Both the position numbers and the translations under genes were made by a program. Shown here piece by piece: positions 6,400 to 15,493 of a stretch of DNA of 64,000 bases. Origin of the DNA: Shewanella glacialipiscicola (GTDB lineage Bacteria > Pseudomonadota > Gammaproteobacteria > Enterobacterales > Shewanellaceae); NCBI RefSeq assembly GCF_023283485.1, contig NZ_JAKILU010000006.1, positions 1-64,000 of the forward strand, written 5' to 3'. The notes beneath the pieces were generated by a model. It searched no databases, was not told where the DNA came from, and saw nothing but the letters and a program-made list of their open reading frames with translations. Positions within the stretch are counted from its first letter, which is position 1. Each line of letters begins with the position of its first letter.

Positions 6400-8457
6400 A
6401 TGAGCAAGGCTACCTTTGACCCCACACTGTATAATAAGAGTAATAATATCCCATTTAATCAAGTGTTGGATAAACACTTATCTCGTCGGAATTTTGTCAA
6501 AAGTGGTTTAGGCCTCAGTGCTATGACCGCTTTTGCGAGTGTTGGCTTAACCGCTTGTGGCTCCGATAGCGCATCAAGTCCAAAACCTATCACTCCTGTC
6601 ACGCCATTACTGCCAACTAAAAGTAGCGCTAAACTGAATTTCACCTCAGTTGCGGGTTCTCGCTTAGATGCGGTTGTTGTTCCAGAAGGCTACATGGCGC
6701 AAGTTTTAGCCCCTTGGGGGACGCCATTAAACGCCAAAGCGGCGCCATGGAAAAGTGATGGTAGTAACACTGCCGATGATCAAGCCAACTCAGTTGGAAT
6801 GCACCATGATGGTATGCATTTTTTCCCTTTAAATGAAGCGGGTGATGATGGTTTGCTTTGCATTAATCACGAATATATTGATGAAGATGCATTACACCCT
6901 AACGGGCAAACATTCGATCCCGCTTCTGGCTTACGTACCATTGTCGATGAGGTACGCAAAGAAATTAACGCTCACGGTGTATCAGTTGTACGAATTAAGC
7001 TGATGAATAATCAGTGGGAAGTGGTCAACAATGATAACCATAACCGCCGCTTCACCGGCGCGACTGTGATGGATGTTAGTGGTCCACTGGCCTACTCTTC
7101 CCTACTCGAAACCCGCTATTCTCCCGATGGTAGTCAAACACGTGGCACCTTAAATAACTGTGGCAATGGTTATACGCCTTGGGGCACTTATCTTACCTGC
7201 GAAGAAAATTGGCCTGGTTATTTTGCTAATCGTAGCAGCTTAACGGCCGATCAAAGCCGTATTGGGATCAGCAAAACCAGTACTCGTTATGGCTGGGATG
7301 ATCTTGCTGGCCACGATGAAGAACGTTTGGATGAATTTGCCCGTTTCGATGTAACGCCAAAGGGCTTAAGTGCCCAATACGACTACCGTAATGAAGCGAA
7401 CGGTCATGGTTATATCGTTGAAATCGATCCTTATAATGCGACATCGCGCGCGGTCAAACGAACGGCACTTGGTCGGTTCCGCCATGAAGGTTGTACCTTT
7501 GGTAAATTAACCGTAGGCAAGCCGGTTATCTTTTATTCTGGCCACGATTCACAATTTGAATACTTATATAAATTTGTCTCGGCGGCGGTTTGGGATGAAC
7601 AAGATGCCAATAGCACTAATCGCCTACAAACTGGTGATAAGTATATGGATGAAGGGATTTTATATGTCGCCAAATTCAATGAAAATGGCGGTGGTACTTG
7701 GTTACCGTTAACATTAGATAGCCAAACTACAGACGGCAAAACCTTAAGCAATACTTTCGCAAGCTTAGCCGACATGATTTTAAATACTGCTGGTGCTGCA
7801 GATTTAGTCGGTGCAACACCAATGGACCGCCCTGAGTGGTGCGCGGTTGACCCGTTTACTGGTTCTGTTTATTTAACCTTGACGAATAACTCAAAACGTA
7901 CCGAGGCGAATCCTGCAAACCCAAGATTAAACAATAATTTTGGCCATATTATTCGTTGGGATGAAGGTGAGAAAGACACTGAATTTACATGGGATATCTT
8001 TGTATTCGGCGCTCCTAGTGATGCGAATGCCGACACTAACTTGTCGGGTTTAACAGATCTTAATCAATTTGCCAGTCCAGATGGTTTAGCTTTCGATCAA
8101 CGCGGTATTTTGTGGGTTCAAACTGATAATGGAGCAAAGGAAGTCGCTGAAGATACTAACGATCAGATGCTCGCTATCGTGCCATCAACACTTACGGATA
8201 GCCAAGAAAAGCAGCTTGGTGTAACAGCAGATAACCAAATGGAATTAAAACGCTTTTTCGTTGGCCCCAATGATTGTGAAGTCACAGGTTTTGCGATTAG
8301 CCCTGATTACACCTCCATATTTGCCAATATTCAACACCCAGGTAACTGGCCTTACTCATCTAATGCCGCAGAGCCAACACCCACGGGGACAAAATTACGC
8401 CCACGCGCTGCCACTGTGGTGATCCGTAAGTTAGATGGTAAAGAAGTCGCCGTATAA
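6400..8457 (+). CDS. phoX: PhoX-family alkaline phosphatase, Tat-exported, possible lipoprotein
   Basis: PhoX (DUF839) enzymes are calcium- and iron-dependent phosphomonoesterases exported folded by the Tat system. The 685-residue product has an N-terminal SRRNFVKSG twin-arginine motif (about residues 28-36), a hydrophobic stretch, and then VGLTACGS near 47-54. The LTAC could be a lipobox, so a Tat-exported lipoprotein is likely. The body contains the family hallmarks NCGNGYTPWGTYLTCEENW and GRFRHEGC, and SPDGLAFD near the C-terminus. The start has GGAG seven bases upstream. The gene is monocistronic with a strong terminator after it. No convincing Pho box was found, so phosphate regulation is not shown. 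Confidence 0.85.
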   Translation: MSKATFDPTLYNKSNNIPFNQVLDKHLSRRNFVKSGLGLSAMTAFASVGLTACGSDSASSPKPITPVTPLLPTKSSAKLNFTSVAGSRLDAVVVPEGYMAQVLAPWGTPLNAKAAPWKSDGSNTADDQANSVGMHHDGMHFFPLNEAGDDGLLCINHEYIDEDALHPNGQTFDPASGLRTIVDEVRKEINAHGVSVVRIKLMNNQWEVVNNDNHNRRFTGATVMDVSGPLAYSSLLETRYSPDGSQTRGTLNNCGNGYTPWGTYLTCEENWPGYFANRSSLTADQSRIGISKTSTRYGWDDLAGHDEERLDEFARFDVTPKGLSAQYDYRNEANGHGYIVEIDPYNATSRAVKRTALGRFRHEGCTFGKLTVGKPVIFYSGHDSQFEYLYKFVSAAVWDEQDANSTNRLQTGDKYMDEGILYVAKFNENGGGTWLPLTLDSQTTDGKTLSNTFASLADMILNTAGAADLVGATPMDRPEWCAVDPFTGSVYLTLTNNSKRTEANPANPRLNNNFGHIIRWDEGEKDTEFTWDIFVFGAPSDANADTNLSGLTDLNQFASPDGLAFDQRGILWVQTDNGAKEVAEDTNDQMLAIVPSTLTDSQEKQLGVTADNQMELKRFFVGPNDCEVTGFAISPDYTSIFANIQHPGNWPYSSNAAEPTPTGTKLRPRAATVVIRKLDGKEVAV

Positions 8458-8532
8458 ACAATAATCTTGTTAATCAATTTCAATCATAAGTACTTAATTT
8501 TAGGCACTTAATTAAAGCTAAAAATTATATAT

Positions 8533-8566
8533 AAAAAGCTGCTCACAGTGAGCAGCTTTTTATTTT
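8533..8566. terminator. bidirectional terminator after phoX
   Basis: AAAAAGCTGCTCAC is answered by its complement around a single base (8533-8546 / 8548-8561), followed by T-rich sequence. It serves the convergent phoX and tapT genes. Confidence 0.85.
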
Positions 8567-8615
8567 TATGGCGATTTATCGCCGCAGTAACGAGCGTATT
8601 AACATCACATAATGG

Positions 8616-9380
8616 TTAATTATGGCTGCTATTTGCCTGTTCAAAGGCTTGCTCAAACGCATCAGTGAAGTTTGTAATGGGCAGTAAATCTTCACGACAA
8701 CGACGATTACGCCCTAATAAAGATGACTCAACAAATAAATCAAACCATGTACTTAAGGCCTTACCATTAGCGGCCTCCCCCATTGCGCCTAATGCTAATG
8801 AAGCGACCTCAGCGGTGCCAAGTTGAAAATCATGGCTACCTTTACGCAATGCATAAGTTGCCAGCGTGTCAGGATCGAAGGACAACAGCGGCAACGCGTG
8901 TAAGTAAGGACTCTTACGAAACATCTTAATCGCTTCTCGCCAACTGCCATCGAGCATGATAAGTAATGGCCGCTTACCTTGTGTTAGCATCGGCGGCGGG
9001 ACTTGGCTCAAAACCGTTTGTCCTGGTTCTGCATACTGGGCTGGAAAGACTAAAAATGGTTGATATTGTGGTGATGCTAATAGCGCCAATAACTCTGGCT
9101 CTGGGGCGAGTCTTGACCAAAGAAAAGCATGGGTATCAGGGATTAAATCGGCAATTAAGCGGCCGCTATTGGTCGGTTTTAATACTTCGTCGTTATACAT
9201 AATTAGCAAGAAACTGGCTTGAGTCTGTAACTGACGCCGTAGCGCACAGGTACAAAATTGCTCGCCTAATAGGCATAATGGACAACGGATTAGGCTTTTA
9301 CCACGGGCACCAAAGGGCTTAGTCGAGATTGATTTTCGATATTGATATAAACGATGTACAGCATGGGGGGCTAAAGCCAT
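8616..9380 (-). CDS. tapT: tRNA-uridine aminocarboxypropyltransferase (DTW domain)
   Basis: DTW-domain enzymes transfer the 3-amino-3-carboxypropyl group of S-adenosylmethionine to uridine in tRNA (acp3U47 in E. coli, by TapT/YfiP). The 254-residue protein has a four-cysteine zinc motif near its N-terminus (CPLCLLGEQFCTC) and the core active-site stretch LIMLDGSWREA, the equivalent of the D-T-W signature here reading D-G-S-W. The SRCR-like tail element NRRCRED is present. ATG 9380 is preferred over a TTG three codons upstream. The gene is alone, convergent with phoX. Assignment to TapT rather than to a DTW paralogue rests on general resemblance. Confidence 0.8.
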   Translation of the reverse strand: MALAPHAVHRLYQYRKSISTKPFGARGKSLIRCPLCLLGEQFCTCALRRQLQTQASFLLIMYNDEVLKPTNSGRLIADLIPDTHAFLWSRLAPEPELLALLASPQYQPFLVFPAQYAEPGQTVLSQVPPPMLTQGKRPLLIMLDGSWREAIKMFRKSPYLHALPLLSFDPDTLATYALRKGSHDFQLGTAEVASLALGAMGEAANGKALSTWFDLFVESSLLGRNRRCREDLLPITNFTDAFEQAFEQANSSHN

Positions 9381-9505
9381 AAAAACCAATTCTCTGTTAA
9401 AACTTAATCGGGATCGCGATAATTAAGGGCCTAGATTTATAGCCTAAGCTATCTTCTATCGCAGCGTTTCAGTTTATCTCTTGCTGATAAAAGGTGCAAT
9501 TCATC

Positions 9506-9536
9506 GAAAATAAAAAGCCACATTTCTGTGGCTTTT
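9506..9536 (-). terminator. terminator of pssA
   Basis: AAAAGCCACA (9513-9522) pairs with TGTGGCTTTT (9527-9536) around TTTC. Read on the minus strand it ends in a T-run, just downstream of the pssA stop. Confidence 0.8.
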
Positions 9537-9569
9537 GGGTTCATCAATAACTGTGTTCCGCTTAAAAAA

Positions 9570-10883
9570 CTATAAAATACGCCGCAGTAAAAAGTCGGCT
9601 TTAAGGCGACGAATTCGAGTCATGATCTTTTTCACTGGCGCAGGATAGCTCTGTAACGTATCCACTTGGCTGTAGTGATATAACCGCTGCGTGTGTTCCA
9701 AAATATGGGCTTGCTCTGCTTCAAACTGGCTTTTCCAGCAGCCGGTTTCATCTTGGATCAATAAACCATTCTCTAAATCTAGCGCCCAAGCTCTTGGGTT
9801 CAAATTAGAACCCGTGATCAAATGCTTATTACCGTCAGCACTGATACCCTTGAGGTGATAACTGTTAATGCCATGCTTCCACAGATGAATATTTAACTGA
9901 CCATTATCAATTGCCCATTGTTGCCGTTTAGCAAATTTACGCAGAGATTGCTCATACATATAAGGCAGCGCACCTATTGTAGAGAAATCCTGCTCAGGCG
10001 GGATATAAAAATCGTTAGCCGTTTTATCACCCACTACGATATCGATACGTTTGCCTTTACGTAAGTGCTTAGATAAAGCACGTACTAAAATATAAGGAGG
10101 GTTAAAGTAAGGAGTGCAGATAAACAACGACTCCTTGGATTCCTCCACTAAAGCCACCACCACTTTATTGAGCAGATTTTTCTTCCGCCCTAAACCCAGT
10201 AACGGGGTAATTCGATTACCTTCATGGGTTTCTTTAAATTGGTACTCAACGTCAGATAATCTCAACTTAAAGCTACGCATATCTGCTTTAGGGGGGAGTA
10301 CTTCTTCTGCCGCTTCTTGCGTGAGCGAACACACCGCAGGATCAGCAATAATATTCGTCTGGATCATAGCACGCATACTGCGGGCTAATTCCGCCGACTC
10401 AATCAAATGATAACGATCGAATCGATATTTATCATGTTGCTGTAAATAAATATTGTTAAGACTGGCACCGCTATAGATCACCGCATCATCGATAATAAAA
10501 CCCTTAAGATGCAGTACGCCCATAAATTCGCGCGACTTAACCGGCACGCCTAAAATCTCAATAGGATGTTCAGCTTCAGCCATCACCCTACGGTACATCA
10601 AATAGTTACCGCTATCGCCTTTATGACCAATAAGACCACGCCTAGCACGATGAAAATCGACTAATACTTTTATATCGAGTGCAGGATTGGCCGCTTTGGC
10701 AGCCATCAGCCCTTGTAATATCTCACGGCCAGCTTCGTCATCTTCTAAATACAGCGCCGCAATATAAATACTCTGCTTTGCGCTTGCAATGCGAGCAAGT
10801 AATTCTGCCTTGAAGCGGCATGGCGTGAGCAACCACGTTAAAGCCTCGGGTTGAACGGCTATTCCACCAAGCTTATCTAGCAA
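9570..10883 (-). CDS. pssA: CDP-diacylglycerol--serine O-phosphatidyltransferase
   Basis: Makes phosphatidylserine, the precursor of phosphatidylethanolamine, at the inner membrane face. The 437-residue product belongs to the phospholipase D superfamily type of PssA. Two HKD motifs are visible: HLKGFIIDD (about 126-134) and YHLKGISAD with downstream GSNLNPRAW (about 335-360). VGDKTANDFYIP and the Arg-rich C-terminus also match the E. coli enzyme, which is slightly longer at the N-terminus. The start is TTG, not ATG: TTG at 10883 sits five bases after a perfect GGAGG, while the nearby ATG at 10888 is out of frame and runs into a stop. The ribosome site abuts the stop of the DUF1904 gene, so the two are an operon. 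Confidence 0.93.
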   Translation of the reverse strand: MLDKLGGIAVQPEALTWLLTPCRFKAELLARIASAKQSIYIAALYLEDDEAGREILQGLMAAKAANPALDIKVLVDFHRARRGLIGHKGDSGNYLMYRRVMAEAEHPIEILGVPVKSREFMGVLHLKGFIIDDAVIYSGASLNNIYLQQHDKYRFDRYHLIESAELARSMRAMIQTNIIADPAVCSLTQEAAEEVLPPKADMRSFKLRLSDVEYQFKETHEGNRITPLLGLGRKKNLLNKVVVALVEESKESLFICTPYFNPPYILVRALSKHLRKGKRIDIVVGDKTANDFYIPPEQDFSTIGALPYMYEQSLRKFAKRQQWAIDNGQLNIHLWKHGINSYHLKGISADGNKHLITGSNLNPRAWALDLENGLLIQDETGCWKSQFEAEQAHILEHTQRLYHYSQVDTLQSYPAPVKKIMTRIRRLKADFLLRRIL

Positions 10884-10894
10884 GGCATCCTCCT

Positions 10895-11227
10895 TTAAAC
10901 ATGCTGACCACCCCGATAGGAAGTACTAGGGTTAAGTGATAAAAACATCACCGCAATATGAGTTAATTCTGGATAGGCATCTATAACTGCCAGCCTGATC
11001 GTTTGTTCGACTTTTAGATGGATATCAGGATCTTTAGGAAACCAGAGTAATTCAACTTGGACGAAGCGTTGATCAATTTTTCCATTTCGAAAACTGATGC
11101 TTGGGATCCAATCTAATGTGAAACTCTCTACATTACCTTTACATATATCCGCCAATGACTGCAGTAATGTTTGGCTGAACGCTGCAACGACCGTTTGTGG
11201 TAGGCCGCGCATACTAATATGTGGCAT
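10895..11227 (-). CDS. DUF1904 family protein
   Basis: A 110-residue protein of the DUF1904 family, which has the size and strand order of tautomerase/MIF-like small proteins: it starts MPHISMRGLP, so a proline follows the initiator Met, as in the tautomerase fold. The second half has the conserved VELLWFPKDPDIH and AVMFLSLNPSTSY. No enzymatic function is established. It lies 11 bp upstream of pssA and is transcribed with it, which may point to a lipid-linked role, but that is inference. Confidence 0.72.
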   Translation of the reverse strand: MPHISMRGLPQTVVAAFSQTLLQSLADICKGNVESFTLDWIPSISFRNGKIDQRFVQVELLWFPKDPDIHLKVEQTIRLAVIDAYPELTHIAVMFLSLNPSTSYRGGQHV

Positions 11228-11229
11228 GT

Positions 11230-11478
11230 TTAGTTGTTACCTAAGAACCTAAAATCGTAAGGATTAGAAATTACCGACTTCACCCCGTCTCGGCAAGACT
11301 TTTCTCCCAAAAGTCCCCTTAAACCTCGCGGTTTTGCTGGTAATTTGACCTTAGACGATTTTATGCCAGCAAATTGAACACATTTAGGCAAAATATACCC
11401 GAATAGCACCTTTATGGCTGTCCGCTCAAAAAGAGACTTTTTCAGTCTACGGAGCGGGCTCTTATGCTTTTTTATCAC
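11230..11478 (-). CDS. doubtful short ORF upstream of the DUF1904 gene
   Basis: An 82-residue, very basic reading frame (KKHKSPLRRLKKSLFERT) whose stop lies two bases before the DUF1904 start. It has no known domain, and the sequence beneath contains inverted G/C-rich stretches that look more like structured or repeat DNA than coding sequence. It could be a leader peptide or chance. The tight spacing to the next gene is the only argument for it. Confidence 0.25.
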   Translation of the reverse strand: MIKKHKSPLRRLKKSLFERTAIKVLFGYILPKCVQFAGIKSSKVKLPAKPRGLRGLLGEKSCRDGVKSVISNPYDFRFLGNN

Positions 11479-11648
11479 CGTATTTACTTCCTATTAATGA
11501 TGTAATATGCCACTGAAATGCTGATAACCTAGTGGTTAAATCACAAAATACTCCTTTAAAACACTTGCCTTTCACCCTTAACAAGGTGTTTTAACGTAAA
11601 CTAAAGCGACTTTTACTGATTAAATTACTGCCATAAAAGAGACTGAGA

Positions 11649-11819
11649 ATGAATAAGAAAATCTTACTCACCCTAGCGCTAACATTGTTATTTGCTTGGG
11701 GTATTTTTCACTTTAAGGCCCAACTGGGATTATTCATCCTGCCACTGTTTATTGGACTGGTATTATTTGTTACCTTACGTTTATACCGCTTAATGGAAAA
11801 GGATAATAATGAGGATTAG
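11649..11819 (+). CDS. 56-residue two-span membrane peptide
   Basis: ATG 11649 opens a short frame: a Lys-rich start (MNKKILLTLAL), a hydrophobic span, a basic turn (FHFKAQ), a second span (LGLFILPLFIGLVLFVTL) and a charged end (YRLMEKDNNED). This is the normal layout of a small inner-membrane protein. GAGA lies a few bases upstream. It precedes dacB by 70 bp on the same strand and could share its transcript. No family is recognised. Confidence 0.6.
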   Translation: MNKKILLTLALTLLFAWGIFHFKAQLGLFILPLFIGLVLFVTLRLYRLMEKDNNED

Positions 11820-11889
11820 CCCAGTTCATGGCTCTATCACTACTCGGTTCCTTTTTGTGTTGATTTAGACTGATTGGGTTGCTCGTTAA

Positions 11890-13374
11890 ATGGATATGTT
11901 ATTAAGAACTACACTGTATGCAGGATTCATCTTAACTGCGAGTCATAATCTCGCCTATGCTGAGCAAACTCAAAGTGCTCCAGCACAATCACTAAGCCAA
12001 GCCGTCAGCGAATTAAGCCCTCGGTATTCTCAAGTTGCGCTGCTTGCAATGGATATGGCTAATCATCAAGTCATATATAGCCAACAGGCTGAAACACTTT
12101 TTATTCCTGCCAGTACTCAAAAGCTGCTCACGGCGGTAAGCGCTATGGCTCAGCTTGGTGCTGATTTTAGATATGTCACTGAATTATGGAGCGATGCTCC
12201 TATACGTAAAGGCCATATCGCTGGCAGTGCCTATCTGCGTTTTAGTGGCGACCCAACGCTCACTCAGGCCGATCTCAAAGCCATTTTTGCCAGTTTAGTC
12301 AAACAAGGCATTAACCGTATTGATGGGCATCTGTATTTAATCGGCGATAAACAGGAGCAATTACAAGCTCCAGGCTGGGTATGGGATGATTTAGGGATTT
12401 GCTTTGCTGCGCCAGTATCGAGCTACATTATTAACCAGAATTGTGTCTATGGTCAGTTTAGCCCTAGCACCGCCAACAACCCCTCGCTGGTAAGTCTGCG
12501 AACGGGGAGCTTCGGTATAAAAATCAGTAGTGATGCCGTGTTTGATCAAAAAGCGAGTCGCGAATTTTGCCAGCTCGATTTGATGCGACTAGGCCAAAAT
12601 AGTTACCATCTACGTGGCTGTTATCCAGGTGCAGAGGCTATTCCATTAGCGATTGCTGTGACTGATCCACTTAAGTTTGCCCAAGATACTCTGACCTTTC
12701 AACTCAAGGGGGAGATGTCGCTAGCAGGTAAGGTTCAACCTGGGACAAGTTTACCTAAAAAGGCGAAGCTTATTGCCAGCCATAGTTCAGCACCGCTACC
12801 AGCATTACTTGATACTATGTTACTTAAATCAGACAACTTAATCGCCGACAGTCTGTTTAAGCAACTGGGTAAAAGTTATTTTAATACCCAGGGCAGCTTT
12901 ACCAATGGCGCGGTGGCGATGAACCGCATTTTAACTGATTTAGGGATTGATTTAACCAATGCCAAGATTGTCGATGGCTCGGGATTATCACGCTATAACC
13001 TGCTTAATGCCAAGCAACTTGCGGCCGTCCTTACGTTAATGCATCAAGATAGTCGCTTTAGTCTATTAATGGCCAGTTTGCCGCAAGCAGGTGTGAGCGG
13101 TACTTTAAAATACCGTTTAGGCTACAATAAGCCTCCCCTTAAACAGCAAATTTTTGCCAAAACGGGTTCAATGCAAGGCGTATCTAATTTAGCGGGTTTT
13201 ATTCGATTGCCACAGCATAGCGACACGCTATTTGTGATACTTGAAAATGGCATGAGTCCTGATGTCAAAAAACAGCATAAAATATCTTTTAATGCTAAGT
13301 TTCTTCAACACTTAATTTCAATATTACAACTGCCCTCACCGACCACTGAAACGGTTAACGCCCCAATATACTAG
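11890..13374 (+). CDS. dacB: D-alanyl-D-alanine carboxypeptidase/endopeptidase (PBP4)
   Basis: A periplasmic peptidoglycan hydrolase of the S13 family, trimming pentapeptides and cutting cross-links. The 494-residue product has a signal peptide (cleavage near AYA-EQ, residue 24). The three penicillin-binding motifs are present: STQK with nucleophile S75, SDN (about 317-319) and KTG (about 420). The large inserted domain between the first and second motifs is typical of PBP4. Starts ATGGATATG give two possible initiators (11890 or 11896). A convergent terminator follows. Confidence 0.93.
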   Translation: MDMLLRTTLYAGFILTASHNLAYAEQTQSAPAQSLSQAVSELSPRYSQVALLAMDMANHQVIYSQQAETLFIPASTQKLLTAVSAMAQLGADFRYVTELWSDAPIRKGHIAGSAYLRFSGDPTLTQADLKAIFASLVKQGINRIDGHLYLIGDKQEQLQAPGWVWDDLGICFAAPVSSYIINQNCVYGQFSPSTANNPSLVSLRTGSFGIKISSDAVFDQKASREFCQLDLMRLGQNSYHLRGCYPGAEAIPLAIAVTDPLKFAQDTLTFQLKGEMSLAGKVQPGTSLPKKAKLIASHSSAPLPALLDTMLLKSDNLIADSLFKQLGKSYFNTQGSFTNGAVAMNRILTDLGIDLTNAKIVDGSGLSRYNLLNAKQLAAVLTLMHQDSRFSLLMASLPQAGVSGTLKYRLGYNKPPLKQQIFAKTGSMQGVSNLAGFIRLPQHSDTLFVILENGMSPDVKKQHKISFNAKFLQHLISILQLPSPTTETVNAPIY

Positions 13375-13413
13375 CTTATATTTCAGCGCAAATTGCTGCT
13401 ACAACTGCAATAA

Positions 13414-13439
13414 AAAAGCACTGAAAATTCAGTGCTTTT
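13414..13439. terminator. bidirectional terminator between dacB and the acyl-CoA dehydrogenase gene
   Basis: AAAAGCACTGAA (13414-13425) is fully complementary to TTCAGTGCTTTT (13428-13439), with T-runs on both strands, between convergent genes. Confidence 0.85.
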
Positions 13440-13465
13440 AATTTACTAAAGCTAAAATATATTGG

Positions 13466-15223
13466 TTAAAACAACTCTGCTGGCATCGCCATAGTGGTTG
13501 TGTCACCCGCGCGTACTTGGGCGATATGATAATCCGCTTTAGGCAATAACTTATCAAAATAGAATTTAGCTAAGTAGTTTTTCTGCTCGGCAAAGACTTT
13601 ATCTTCGTGATCGGTCACTTTATCGACCATAGCTAACCAGTAAAATCCATAAAGCGTGTAACCAAAGGCATCTAAAAAATCGACCGCGCAGGCATTAATT
13701 AGCGCAGGCTGAGCTACTTTATGCTGATTAACTGACTCAGCAACAACGACTAATGCATCTAAACGTGAGCTCACTGCCGCCACTTTTACAGCATCAACAT
13801 GGGTAAATGATCGCATTTGTGCCTTTAAGTCTGCCACAAATTCGTTTAACGCCGCTAGATTATCGCCAGTGACTTTACGACCAAGGAAATCAATTGCTTG
13901 AATACCATTAGTGCCTTCATAAATCTGTGCGATACGAGTATCGCGCACTAATTGTTCGATACCTGTTTCGCGAATATATCCATGTCCACCAAAGACCTGT
14001 TGAGCCATGATAGTGGCATCTAAACCGCGATCGGTTAAAAATGCCTTAGCAACTGGGGTTAATAACCCCACATAACGCGCCGCTTTGGCTTTAACATCAT
14101 CTTGAGCATATTTTGCTAAATCAAGCTGTTGTCCTGTAAATACCGACAAAGCACGACCGGCCTCTGTCATCGCGCGTATGGTCAACAGCATACGGCGCAC
14201 ATCGCCATGCACTATTATAGGATCGGACTCACTACCTGTCGGCGATCCGCCAGCGGCAACGCCTTGATTACGCTCTTTAGCGTAATCGGCTGCCATTTGA
14301 TACGCCGCCTGAGCACTGCCAAGCCCTTGAATACCAATGGCTAAACGCTCGTAGTTCATCATAGTGAACATACACACTAGACCGCGATTAGGTTCACCAA
14401 TCAAGTAACCTTGGGCGTTGTCATAATTCATCACACAGGTCGCAGAACCTTTAAGACCCATTTTGTGCTCAATAGAACCCACAGATACACCGTTTGGATT
14501 AGCTAAACTGCCATCGGCATTAATCGATATTTTAGGCACGAGGAAAAGTGAAATCCCTTTGCTATCAGGCAATTTGGCTAACACTAAATGAATGACATTT
14601 TCAGTTAAATCATGATCGCCACCCGTGATAAAAATCTTACTCCCAGTAATGGCATAACTACCATCGTCTTGTGGCAGTGCGCGCGTGCGAATACTACGCA
14701 AATCAGAACCTGCTTGCGGCTCTGTCATATCCATAGCACCCGCCCATTCGCCAGAATATAACTTAGGCAAATAAGCTTGTTTCAATTCTTCGCTGCCGTG
14801 TGCATTGATACATAAAGCCGCACCCGCAGTTAACGAGCCATAAAGCGTAAAGGCATTACAGGCACTGTAAGCCATTTCGTCAACTAAGATCCCCAGCATT
14901 TTGGGCATGCCCATGCCACCAAACTCAGCATCACCACACAAACCAATCCAGCCGCCCTGCGAATACTGTTCATAAACGGCTTTATAACCATCAGGAGTAA
15001 TCACTTGATTATCTTGATGTAACACGCCCTGCTCATCTCCGGTCCGGTTCAGTGGATGGATTAAGTCACTGCTAATTTTTGCCGCTTCTTCAAGAATGGC
15101 ATTTGCGGTATCAATATCGACTATTTCAGCAATATCAGGCAATTGTGCCCAAGTGGTAGGAGCATCAAATACCTGTTCTAACAGGAAACGCATATCCGTC
15201 AACGGGGCTTGGTAAGGGTTCAT
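13466..15223 (-). CDS. acyl-CoA dehydrogenase, DmdC-like
   Basis: An FAD enzyme that oxidises an acyl-CoA to the 2-enoyl-CoA. The 585-residue length, the start MNPYQAPLTDMRFLLEQ and the extra C-terminal domain match the subgroup that includes 3-methylmercaptopropionyl-CoA dehydrogenase (DmdC). Family signatures are AMDMTEPQAGSDL (substrate/FAD loop), GGHGYIRETGIEQLVRD and RIAQIYEGTNGIQAIDFLGRK, which contains the catalytic-base region. The true substrate cannot be read from sequence; a general fatty-acid role is as likely as DMSP breakdown. It is a single gene between two terminators. Confidence 0.87.
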   Translation of the reverse strand: MNPYQAPLTDMRFLLEQVFDAPTTWAQLPDIAEIVDIDTANAILEEAAKISSDLIHPLNRTGDEQGVLHQDNQVITPDGYKAVYEQYSQGGWIGLCGDAEFGGMGMPKMLGILVDEMAYSACNAFTLYGSLTAGAALCINAHGSEELKQAYLPKLYSGEWAGAMDMTEPQAGSDLRSIRTRALPQDDGSYAITGSKIFITGGDHDLTENVIHLVLAKLPDSKGISLFLVPKISINADGSLANPNGVSVGSIEHKMGLKGSATCVMNYDNAQGYLIGEPNRGLVCMFTMMNYERLAIGIQGLGSAQAAYQMAADYAKERNQGVAAGGSPTGSESDPIIVHGDVRRMLLTIRAMTEAGRALSVFTGQQLDLAKYAQDDVKAKAARYVGLLTPVAKAFLTDRGLDATIMAQQVFGGHGYIRETGIEQLVRDTRIAQIYEGTNGIQAIDFLGRKVTGDNLAALNEFVADLKAQMRSFTHVDAVKVAAVSSRLDALVVVAESVNQHKVAQPALINACAVDFLDAFGYTLYGFYWLAMVDKVTDHEDKVFAEQKNYLAKFYFDKLLPKADYHIAQVRAGDTTTMAMPAELF

Positions 15224-15410
15224 TAGTAGACTCTTAACGTAGAATTAAAACAGTTGTTTTAATTTATACCAGTTCAATGTAGAAAACAATCTCATTACAA
15301 ATACAACTGCGAATAATATATCCCTAACCCACCTCTATTTTCGAACTGCGGTATCTTTTAAGCTGGGTTAGATATAAAAGTGCGTGAGCTAAGTACAAAT
15401 TAAACTCATA

Positions 15411-15435
15411 AAAAACCCTTAAGCATCTTAAGGGT
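15411..15435 (-). terminator. terminator of the DUF2058 gene
   Basis: ACCCTTAAG (15415-15423) and CTTAAGGGT (15427-15435) pair around CAT; the minus-strand read ends in a six-T run. Confidence 0.85.
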
Positions 15436-15493
15436 CTCTATTTTATAAGTTTTACAATTAAATTGTCGCAGCGTTAGCTCACGCTTACAATTA

